Assembly: GCA_963556195.1 (NCBI GenBank)
Contig: OY744517.1
Span: forward strand, 86,688,214-86,752,213
Direction of reading: 5' to 3'
Length of the DNA: 64,000 nucleotides
Origin: Sepiola atlantica
Taxonomy: Eukaryota > Mollusca > Cephalopoda > Sepiida > Sepiolidae
Notes under the pieces: model-generated
Database searches by the model: none
What the model saw: only the letters and a program-made list of their open reading frames with translations
What the model was told of the DNA's origin: nothing
Shown here: piece by piece, positions 55,291 through 64,000 of the stretch
Numbering within the stretch: position 1 is the first letter of the stretch
Layout of the letters: the number at the start of each line of letters is the position of its first letter
Position numbers and translations under genes: made by a program

Positions 55291-57260
55291 CGGTTTATTT
55301 CATTTTAAGAAATAATGAACACTAGGAGTGAGGCAAATGAAAGTGTCAAGAAACTGACCATCAACAACTTAAATTCATGATCGCCAATAACATATGCTGT
55401 GTAACAGCAAGCTAACTGGAGCAAAGCTCTCGGACACGAATTACACTGATGAATATGTATTTACTTGCGCGCACATGGCCAACGCTGAACTATAACATCT
55501 TTTCACTGTAAAACTGGAAATACATGAAAATAAACAAGTCTTACAAACATTTTCTAAGATAAAACAAAGCAAATTATAAAAGAGTAAACATTCAAATAGG
55601 TTTAGAGAACTATGTGTTGCTTACCTCTATTTTTGCCAAGCTACTTGCCCCAGAACCAACGTCCATCACAAGCGGAACAAACGTCCGACTCCTATGTTGA
55701 CTGATTCAAAAAGACCGCCTCTCGGCTAGCAGGCGGTGTAGGGGCACGACAGTTACTACGTGCGCATGTCTTCCGGAAGAGGACGGTGCTGAATACAAAA
55801 TGTCCCCTTCCTGAATTATGACCGGCCAACATGTGAAACTCCTACGTTTACATGCTGCATTTGTTGGTATTACATACCACTATGCACACACTTGCAAACA
55901 ACAATTTCCAACATTTGTTTACTCGAAAATAATTATTGTTTGTTATGTTAATTGATGATCATTGTCCTTACACAACATGTTTATCCTAACCAGTCAACAT
56001 TGTACCCCATTTTTCTGACTTTCAAGTAGCACAGTTGCTGAACGATCCTTTCGTTGGGTCAACCTTCATTCTACGATATGTTACATATCCGAGTCGGTGC
56101 ACGGAAAGGTTGTTGATAAAACAGATGCACCTGGCGATTGTCAGTTAATAAGATAATTGTCGGATGGCCAAAAAGTTATTTGAAAATGAAATAAAAAATC
56201 TCACATTCAGACAAACACCTGCACAGGAAGAGGCAACATATGATCGATTGTCAAAAGATAAGTTTCTTCTGACAAAAAAAAAGGATGCACCTGCAAGAAT
56301 CACTTACACAGTGATGTCAGAAGAAACAGAGACGTCGGAAAGGTTAAAAATCATATTGCCAGATGCGGTTGTGTCATGACAGGAAAAGATGGACAGATTT
56401 TGGAAGTGTCAAATAAGGTTCAAGCTGTCACCGAGTGCAATCTCAATGAGGTCATTCAGGTGGCGACAAAATCGTTATATAATAACAACCGAAAATCAAA
56501 AGACAGTCAGTTGACGATCGAACCTCGGAGAGAATCAACCGTCTAGTTCCCTCTGCACAAAGCCTCTCCGACCACCACCCTCATCGTCACCGACAAATAA
56601 ATATACATATTATATTTTCCTAAGATACCTGTGTTGTCATTTTTATTAAGCCCCGCACAATACAACAAATATACGAGGAAAGGTTATTTGGGTTAGTGTT
56701 AGGGTTAGGGTTTGCTGTCTATTGAAAGAAAGTTTTCTACATAAGTAGCCAACTTTAACAAAGTTAAATTTGCTAGAATGAAGCCGAAACTAACACGAAT
56801 TGTTGTAGTTCCTTCTTTTTCACATTATTTAGTTTCATTTTACTTTAAAAAATTACTATAATTAAATAATGAAGATGTGTTTATTTCATGTTTTGAGCCG
56901 TAACACCACTTTGTGTAGTTTGAATTTTAAAGACAAAATAACAATTATGTACTTTCTTTCAAACTATCTTTCTCCAGTTTCGATTTTAAAAACAAAATTA
57001 AAATCTACGAGAAAAAAGTTAGTAAAATTTAAAATAAAAATACAAAATACAAAATTCGTCTTTCTGTTCGCTATATCCCCCTTTCCTCCTTCTCCCCAAC
57101 TATGGGTTAAATAGTATTAATGATGCGGTGGTACTACCTATTGTTTATAATAAACACTTCAAATATTCTGTATTATAGTTAGTTTTATTAGCTTTATTAA
57201 GAAACAGTGAAAGAGTTAGAGCGAGTGACGAAACTGAAAGTGATAGACATTGGATCAAAT
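55291..57260. other. unassigned DNA; possible LTR end near 56670
   Basis: A GC-richer stretch (55620-55860) and a 71-residue frame at 56164-56379 (starting MAKKLFENEIK) show no family I recognise. AATAAATATAC (56596) followed about 70 bp later by CCCCGCACAATACAACA resembles a polyadenylation signal and an LTR end, unsupported by a partner copy. A GTTAGGGTTAGGG word lies at 56698-56712. Confidence 0.3.
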
Positions 57261-57265
57261 AAGTG

Positions 57266-59222
57266 AGGAGGTCAGACAAAATTGAGCTTTTCTAATTTTG
57301 AAAAAAAAAGGTCAATAAAACTGAGCTTGGCTAATTTTGAATAGTTGGTTTTAATAAAATTTACAAAAATACACATTAGCAAATAGGCATTTAACTAATA
57401 ACTTCTGTAAGAAGGCTATTCGTTTGGATATTCTGTCTGTCAACTTCTTAAATTGTTGTGAAGTCATATTTTCCTACTCTTCTTTTACTACATTCCGGAG
57501 TGATATTTTGTTTGAAAATTTTCTACCAGACAATTTATTTTATTTTTTTAACATAGTTCACCCCAAACAAGGCAGGCCGCCACTGTAGACGTAAAGGGCT
57601 ACTGAGAAAAAAGGGAGAAGGTTTAGGGGTCAACCTAAATTGGGAGCTGCACAGCAAGATGTCTGTTTACATTAGTTTTAAATTTCTGCATATTAGTACC
57701 GTCGGGGAAACAGGGGGCAGGGAGGGAGTTCCAGAGGCCAGCAGCACGAGGAAAGAAGCTATTGGAGTAGAAACCTCTCCGGCATCTGGGGACCTCCATA
57801 GTGAATGGATGGGATTTAGCTGATTGTCGAGTTGGTCTAGTGAATTTACGTCGAGGGGGCACCAGAATAGCCAGTTCATCAAAGCATAATCCATTGAAGT
57901 ATTTGTAAAACAAGCACAAGGATGCTACATTGCGGCGATGGGACAAGGACTGGAGCTTGGTTGACAGTGAGGGACCTATTAGGTTGGCGACTCTTTTTTG
58001 GACCTTGTCAAGGAGGGAGAGACTAGTAGATGATGCACCAGCCCAGATGTGGCAACAATACTCCATGCATGAGCGAATGGTGGCTTTGTAGAGATACAGG
58101 ATAATGCCAGGTGTGAGGAGTTTACTAGCACGGTAGAGGGAGCCCACCTTCTTTGCTGCAGCCTTGGCAATGTCTTCAATGTATTTGTTTCAATTCATGT
58201 TACCTGTGAAAGTTTTTTTAACTGTGCTCTACAAGTTCTTGATCGGGTTAAGGTCAGATTTTGTACAGGCCATAACATTGTCTGAGGAGAATTATCATTC
58301 AACCAGTTTTTGGTTAATTTTGCAGTGTTAACTGGAGCATTATCATGCAGAAACAAGATATTTCCCCGAAAATAGGAAGTAAACAACATTGAACTGTCAG
58401 AAGTAAGACTATTCTCTAAGATATAGATGCATTGTTTGGTACTGATGCTATTATCACACATAATTAACTATCTAATATGAAGTGGTGAAGATACACTCCA
58501 AACCGTATTCCCCCATTTCCATTTTTCTGTAGTTTGAAGACAATCAACCCTGAATCTCTCACCTGATCTTCGAAGACATTGTATTTGGGAGCATCATTCA
58601 CAAGATAAAACTCTGACTCATTCGGTCAAATAACTCTCTGAAACCATTTAGAAGAGAGAGTGCCATACCCAGTAACAAAGCTCATCCTATCCATGGCTTT
58701 CTCTTGTGATAACAAAGGCTTTTTGCTATTTGTCTTGATGATATATCGTTTACATTCAATCTCTTGGCTATTGTTCTTTGAGAAAGAGACTTACCCTCTC
58801 CAGTCTTGAACTTTTTGGTCAAATTTGTAAGTGTGCCTTTCCTGTATCATTTTCAGGTTTGAATGATTTTTTCTTGTTAATAGTGTGGGACAACATGAGC
58901 CTATCTTCCTTACCTCATATTGTTCACCGATTCTTTTCACTGTTGGAAAGGAAGTAGCAACTTTTATACTTGTTGAAGATGGAAAACATTTGTTTATACA
59001 CGAAGCCTTTCTTTCTCATCTCGCCAATTCTGTTTTTGCAATTTCATCCAAATGTTTATTTTTCTTCTTAGCTGATATTTTATATTAAGTATTAAGATAA
59101 ATTTAGCCGTTCAGACACTAACTTCGAAAAAAAAAGATCTGGTATCAATAAAATTACTTAAAAAAACAGTATTAACAAAATTATTGAAAAATTAGGCAGG
59201 CTCAGTTTTTTTTGTGTACAGG
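57266..59222 (-). mobile_element. Tc1-like transposon, interrupted by a LINE
   Basis: Termini share an inverted AAAACTGAGC(T/C)TG.CTAATTTT core (57318-57340 against 59180-59215, reverse). The transposase runs on the minus strand: fragments around 58900-58480 (RQIAKSL-type start, DES.F-like region), ILFLHDNAPVNTAKLTKNWL (second catalytic D in HDNAP) at about 58370, then DLNPIKNL after a frameshift. The C-terminus KLTDRISKRIA lies beyond the LINE at 57420-57450. Frameshifts and stops make it a pseudogene. Confidence 0.75.
57537..58190 (-). pseudogene. LINE family 1 insertion in the Tc1 element (best copy)
   Basis: The minus-strand frame of 170 residues is intact here: MGSLYRASKLLTPGIILYLY, KATIRSCMEYCCHIWAGASS, LDKVQKRVANLIGPSLSTKL, SLCLFYKYFNGLC, FTMEVPRCRRGFYSNSFF and KFKTNVNRHLAVQL, followed by the UTR (TAGCCCTTTACGTCTACAGT, GGCGGCC, TTGTTTGGGGTGAAC) and a TTAAAAAAAT tail. 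This is the segment after the RT domain of CR1/Jockey-type LINEs. 5'-truncated upstream of DIAKAAAKKV. Confidence 0.85.
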
Positions 59223-60089
59223 TAAATAGAGTTAGAGTGATAGATAGAAACGTGTAAAAATGGGTGATTTGGGGAGTAAATTGCAAATTACGGCTAATTA
59301 GAACAAGTTTAATGGATTTTGAAAAAAATAACTCAATCCCAAAATCAAGAAATAGTTTAGCATGTATTTTGTGTGATTAAAATATATAGGAAAAAGACTA
59401 TGGGAAATAAACGTTGATTAACTCAGCTTTAGTATAATAATAGATATTCAAGAAGTTAAAAATGTTTGGCATGTATCACAGCACTGTTTTTCATGTGCTT
59501 GCCTTTCCGGACATCCGAAATTCATTATGCCACACTTTAAATCCCCAACTTTGAATAGTGTAACCTCTGATTTTTAATTAAATTATACACGATTATAAGA
59601 TCATACAAACTTAAACAGATTCTCAAGACTGGAGAAAATGAAACTTTTCTAATCCCATAACTTCAGCTGTGTCATCTCTATTAGACCATATCAGTACGTT
59701 TCGATTGCTTTGAAGTATTTCGAGATCTGGTCCCTTTCACTGTTGAAACGTTCCATTATTATGATCTCATCAGAGAGTAGATTATATGCAAATGCAAGAA
59801 AAGATCATTTTTACCATAAAGTAAAAATAATTGGTAGAGAACATCGCTTATGAATTATTAATAAGATGCACTTAAGAAAAACAGCCTCTAATAACTTACC
59901 TTTTTTATCTCAATCAAAGATGAGGTTTTTATTGCTGATCATAAATGAAAAATGTTAGCAATATTTGATGTAGATATAAGGAAGGGGGATGGAGCGTAAA
60001 AATGTATTTGCTGAGTATATGTTGCCAAATTGTTTTAAGACTAACGAGATTATGTGAGTATGCAAAACTCCTTGATTAGACTCATATAT
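59223..60089. other. unassigned DNA with a dispersed repeat at 59775-60080
   Basis: 59775-60080 matches 23020-23340. A decayed CUGAUGAG...GGAACGUU motif lies on the minus strand near 59735-59775; GAAA is disrupted. Nothing else is recognised. Confidence 0.4.
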
Positions 60090-61262
60090 AACATCACTAG
60101 CTAACAAAACGACAACTTTCAGACAAAATTCGACTTTATTCATCAACATAGTCTTCTTCTAAGGTAATACACTGATTCCAATCCTTTTCTAACAATTCGA
60201 TGCCTTTTTTATAACGATTTGCCTTTCGCCTTAAAATACGCCTCAATCACTGATATCACTTCTTCATTAGAACCAAATCTCTTTCCCTTTTTAAGGTCTG
60301 CAAGCAACTAGTTGTTGGTGGAGGTCAGATCTGGAGAATAGAGTTGGTGGAGGTCAGATCTGGAGAATAGAGTTGGTGGAAGTCAGATCTGGAGAATAGA
60401 GTTGGTGGAGGTCAGATCTGGAGAATAGAGTTGGTGCGGAAGCAATTCGAAGTGCAATTCATTTAGTTTTACCATTGTTGCGATCAACTTGTGACACAGA
60501 GTATTGTCTTGGTAAAAGAGCACTTTTTTATTATTTGTTTATGGTTGTTTTTTGTCGATTTCTTCTTTCAAACACACCAATAATGCTATATAATGTTATA
60601 TATTTATGGTCCAAACCTTGCCTGCTGATGTTTGGTCGCTTTGGACAGCTTTCACCTGCTGCTGTCCATTAAGCCGGCTGCCGATTTGACTCTGGAGTGA
60701 AGTTGTGGATCAATGTTTTATCCATTCTCATATATTAGTGCAAGATCTCTTTTTTCTTGTGTTGAAACAGTTTCAAATATGCTCTGAATCGTTAATGCAG
60801 TGTTGTTTTTGATTGACAGTGAGCAAACCCGGCACTCACTTTGAAACACCTTTCTCATTAACAACTGTTCATGCAAAATGGTGAATACACTGACTTCTGA
60901 TATTTTCACCTCATCTTCTATCTCAGGCAACTTAAATTAACAAACAACTAAAACGAGTTTGCTGATTCTTTTATGTTTTCTGCGACAACTGCCGAATTTG
61001 CACAACCTGAGCATTCAGCCTCATTTGTGTCTGCTCGACCACGTTTAAAGTCAGCATATCACCACTTAAGCGTTGTTTCCGACAGAGCAAATTACAGATA
61101 ACACTTATCAAGCGATTGCTTTGCTTGAACAATATTTTTCTCATCAGTAAGCAACACACAACATTCAGATTCTTCAATTATTTTGAAAATCTGCAACAGT
61201 AAAAACGTGCCATTTAAAGGTTAGTAATTCACAAAGTAATACAATTTTTTTTTATTAATGGC
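60090..61262 (-). pseudogene. mariner transposase pseudogene with internal minisatellite
   Basis: The minus strand reads, in order: an RSVIRYLL-like start around 61150, ISEVSVFTILHEQLLMRK (helix-turn-helix region), a TWIHHFTPESNRQSA-like block in decayed form at 60720-60660, VLFYQDNTLCHKLIATM then VKLNELHFELLPHQLYSPDL (second and third catalytic D) at 60510-60400, RFGSNEEVISVIEAYFKAKG and a C-terminal SLYKKGIELLEKDWNQC-like end at 60170. A 29-bp segment in the LLPH-YSPDL region is repeated about four times (60314-60434), which destroys the catalytic domain. Several frameshifts. Confidence 0.8.
60314..60434. repeat. 29-bp minisatellite inside the mariner
   Basis: Unit GTTGGTGGAGGTCAGATCTG then GAGAATAGA, four near-identical copies. 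It encodes (minus) HQLYS(P/R)SDL, so it is a recent duplication of transposase coding sequence. Confidence 0.9.
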
Positions 61263-61467
61263 GGCATCTACATTTCAGACCCGGAACGTATTGAGTGATG
61301 TGTTACAGCAATCTTTGAATATGCAGAGTTCAAATCCCATGAGATCTATTGTGTTCAATTGCACGCTAATTCTTTTTGTAAAGGTATTAACTCCCAATTT
61401 CACTCAACTATGTGTACAATAGCATTTTTCTTCAATAAATCCTTTACAATATGTATTGTGTTTGGCA

Positions 61468-61470
61468 TTA

Positions 61471-61560
<90 letters not shown>

Positions 61561-61561
61561 A
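61468..61561. repeat. (AAT)n microsatellite
   Basis: About 95 bp of AAT triplets ending in AAAT repeats. Confidence 0.95.
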
Positions 61562-61674
61562 ATAAATTAAATAACCTAAAAAGGTTTGAATCGCTGTTAC
61601 ACTGACCTCCTCCCTTACCGAAAAACAACAAAAACTACAATCTCTAAATAACTTCTATTAATTTTGCTTGTTTT

Positions 61675-61910
61675 GTTTGCTAGCATATCAACACTTTTCG
61701 GGTTATTCGGTGCTTTTGGTAGCACTTTGTATACTTCAAGTCCTTAAGATCTTCTAAATATATATTCATGGTATTTGCTATTCATAAACCAGCTGATGAA
61801 GTTTAATATAATAGTCACAACAGATACTATTAAATCCATAGATGAGATCCTGATTCCCACTCTTGGGTCAGAATGCACTCGAAGGTAATTGAAATGAAAG
61901 GTTGACTACT
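61675..61910 (+). repeat. dispersed repeat with CGGCAT hairpin
   Basis: GCATATCAACACTTTTCGGG, TTATTCGGTGCTTTTGGTAG, then CCATAGATGAGATCC and GGTAATTGAAATG; collinear with 28670-29290. Confidence 0.55.
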
Positions 61911-61994
61911 CTGTACTCCCAATAAAACAATTGCATGGATTGTGAACTTCACAAAGCCTGAAGGATGTATTTAGGATCAGATTAAGAACAACAA

Positions 61995-62065
61995 TAGCAA
62001 AATTCCGTCTGTGCAGAGAATCTACTTACATTTTGGTAGATTCTCTGCACAGACAGAATTTTCCT
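61995..62065. repeat. short perfect inverted repeat
   Basis: AATTCCGTCTGTGCAGAGAA, TCTAC and its inverse (GTAGATTCTCTGCACAGACA, GAATT) face each other across a 12-bp spacer: a hairpin of about 24 pairs. A Helitron-like origin is possible but untested. Confidence 0.75.
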
Positions 62066-62524
62066 CTGGTGTTTATTATTTTTGAAAAAGGGAAGTTTCT
62101 TTTCCCGAAATATTAAATAAATCATTTTTAATAATCATACGAACAACACACAGACAGCTAACACCACACTTGCTGTTATGTAAGATTTTAAGAAAAAATA
62201 AATAGTAAGTCCCATTCTGTATTAGATTTATTATTTTTGTTCCTTCCAGCTTACAACCTACCCGGCACTTTGCATTGCCCTCAGCCTTCTTAAACATACT
62301 ACTACTATTCCCAGCAATGTTTCAAGCAAACTACCATTCTCTATTAATAAATAAATGGATTGACCATAGTCAGGGGTGACCCAAAGGCTACCTTTCCATT
62401 GACTATTGCACCAAGATGTAGAAGTGAGCACCACGTCTTTCTTTAAATTGCTTCACTTACCCTTAATCCTCACCTTATAATTCTGAGTGTATTGCAAGGA
62501 AGCATGAAGTACCATTTTCTTTGA

Positions 62525-62600
62525 TTCGTCCTAGGGTTGAACCTCAGTCTCCCGGCCCATGAGCGAACACTCTAATAACTAAATGAGCCAGTGTAGTTGC
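62525..62600 (-). mobile_element. tRNA-like sequence, likely SINE head
   Basis: On the minus strand CTGGCTCATTTAGTTATTAG, TGTTCGCTCATGGGCC and AGACTGAGGTTCAACCC keep a tRNA-like order with a B-box GGTTCAACCC (62543-62534). The A-box deviates at one key position. Probably a SINE running towards lower coordinates. Confidence 0.45.
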
Positions 62601-63328
62601 ATGTAAATCACTAAAAACATTCAATTAACATTTGATTTTGCTTGACACTCATGGGGACAGAAGCCTGACATGGGATCCTGTATACCACTAGTGTTTCTCA
62701 TCACTATCTAACACTTTCTCTCCTTTTTTCTATACTCTACAACTCATTTTTTACAGAAGGTGCAGTGCCAGCCTCCCATTACTATATCGTTATTTCCACA
62801 GAAGGTGCTTGACTAAGCTCCAGTTTTTGGTTCCTCTTTGTAAGACATTCACAGAGTAAGAACTTGTTTTGTAACCAAAATGAAAAACAATTTTTCTTTC
62901 TCTCTCCAGTATCAGGTGGAATTTCCATAGACAAAGCTTATTTGCAAGAAACTTTGTCCATGGAAATTGTACTGATTACAACTGGGTTATCTTCAAATTC
63001 AATGTCAACAAATTCCTGGTATCGACCACCTCAAGAGTACTCAAACGCCCTTCATACGATTGATCAATATTAGTACTCCCATAGTGTTCCTCATCTTTCA
63101 GCTGGTAATCCTTCCCATCCCATTAACCCTTATCCTCGAGTGGTTTTTGGTCTTGATAAGCGGTGACCTTGAAAGTAAAGTAAATAAATTCCAGAATAAA
63201 CAAAAAGAAAGGGATTCCTCTCCCTTTATGCAGATGAACAGATCATCAAAGTTTTAAATGCTAGAAAAACATCATCACGAGCGATTCCAGCCAAAATTCC
63301 AGTCAAAGATGTATTTTCATTAGATTTG
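62601..63328. other. unassigned DNA with a dispersed repeat at 62980-63175
   Basis: The repeat matches 41930-42150. An inverted pair ATTTCCATAGACAAAG / CTTTGTCCATGGAAAT (62920-62972) forms a hairpin. No gene recognised. Confidence 0.45.
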
Positions 63329-64000
63329 AAGAAGAAGAAAAAAAGAAGAAGAAGAAAAACAACAACAAGAAAAGAAGAAGAAGAAAAAGAAGAACAACAA
63401 CAAGAAAAAGAAGAACAACAATAAGAAAAAGAAGAACAACAATAAGAAAAAGAACAACAACAATAAGAAAAAGAAGAAGAAGAAGAAAAACAACAACAAG
63501 AAAAGAAGAAGAAGAAAAAGAAGAAGAACAACAAGAAAAAGAAGAACAACAATAAGAAAAAGAAGAACAACAATAAGAAAAAGAAGAAGAAGAAGAAGAA
63601 CAACAACAACAACAAGAAAAGGAGCAAGAAGAAGAAGAAAAAGAAGAAAAAGAAGAACAACAACAAGAAAAGGAGCAAGAAGAAGAAGAAGAAGAAAAAC
63701 AACAACAACAAGAAAAGAAGACGAAGAAAAAGAAGAACAACAACAAAAAAAGAAGAAGAACAACAACAACAACAACAAGAAAAGGAGCAAGAAGAAGAAG
63801 AAGAAGAAAAAGAAGAAAAAGAAGAAGAACAACAACAAGAAAAAGACGAAGAAGAAGAAAAAGAAGAAAAAGAAGAAGAACAACAACAAGAAAAAGACGA
63901 AGAAGAAGAAAAAGAAGAACAACAACAAGAAAAGAAAAAGAAGAAGACAACAACAAGAAAAAGAAGACAACAACAAGAAAAAGAAGAACAACAACAATAA
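63329..64000. repeat. purine-rich GAA/CAA satellite, runs off the window
   Basis: About 670 bp of AAG and CAA triplets with longer units such as AAGAACAACAACAAGAAAAG and GGAGCAAGAAGAAG that recur every 50-90 bp. The long Leu/Phe/Ser frames on the minus strand come from the triplet structure and are not genes. The right end is not in the window. Confidence 0.95.

Noticed and set aside
59735..59775. Hammerhead ribozyme (CUGAUGAG on the minus strand)
   Set aside because: The GAAA box is disrupted and no stem I closes.
63226..63997. Leu/Phe/Ser-rich frames of 161-225 residues
   Set aside because: Direct products of the GAA/CAA triplet array on the opposite strand.

Overview
This window reads as gene-poor, repeat-saturated intergenic or intronic DNA from an animal, most likely an invertebrate. 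A cephalopod or other mollusc is my best guess, from the mix of RNA-derived SINEs, Penelope-like elements, Helitrons and very long (TA)n tracts; that assignment is inference. I see no intact host protein gene, no bacterial or phage-style operon and no CRISPR array. Essentially every recognisable protein fragment is a decayed mobile-element enzyme: non-LTR reverse transcriptases of three or four lineages, Penelope-like GIY-YIG and N-terminal fragments, Tc1-like and mariner transposases, and a hAT/ZMYM-like fragment.

Layout: 0.25-1.1 kb, a Penelope-like element (PLE) 3' part with a decayed hammerhead ribozyme in its 3' UTR; 1.3-1.7 kb, a reverse transcriptase relic; 2.7-4.3 kb, a Helitron split by a 1.15-kb foldback transposon with an 8-bp target duplication; 4.4-4.7 kb, a foldback repeat between TA tracts; 5.6-10.4 kb, Helitron ends and two chained U2 snRNA-derived SINEs; 11-18 kb, LINE relics, a mariner-type and a pogo-type MITE and a further foldback; 18-26 kb, mostly unassigned AT-rich DNA with minisatellites; 25.2-28.6 kb, Helitrons, one U2-SINE and a tRNA-promoter element ending in a canonical hammerhead ribozyme; 29.7-31 kb, hammerhead-like relics; 31.1-34.1 kb, an 81-bp satellite that keeps an open frame; 35-44 kb, LINE relics, a PLE foldback, 5S-like pseudo-RNA, a 37-bp minisatellite and two more U2-SINEs; 44.7-45.9 kb, a second U2-headed repeat and a LINE C-terminal domain resembling a restriction-like endonuclease; 48.5-50.8 kb, a tandem PLE junction and a cluster of hammerhead motifs; 54-55.3 kb, minisatellite, tRNA-SINE and hAT-like fragment; 57.3-61.3 kb, a Tc1 element interrupted by a LINE, then a mariner with an internal minisatellite; 63.3 kb to the end, a purine-rich GAA/CAA array.

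Two themes look most unusual. First, at least six hammerhead-type self-cleaving RNA motifs, one with every canonical core base and helix (minus strand, 27307-27352, just downstream of tRNA-like A and B boxes) and several tied to PLE ends, tandem junctions and foldbacks. Several share an extra base after the CUGANGA core and a palindromic, loopless helix III. Second, SINE-like elements whose heads come from three different RNA classes (U2 snRNA, tRNA and 5S rRNA), with the U2-headed and one tRNA-headed family sharing the same 3' tail, which suggests one LINE machinery mobilising both.
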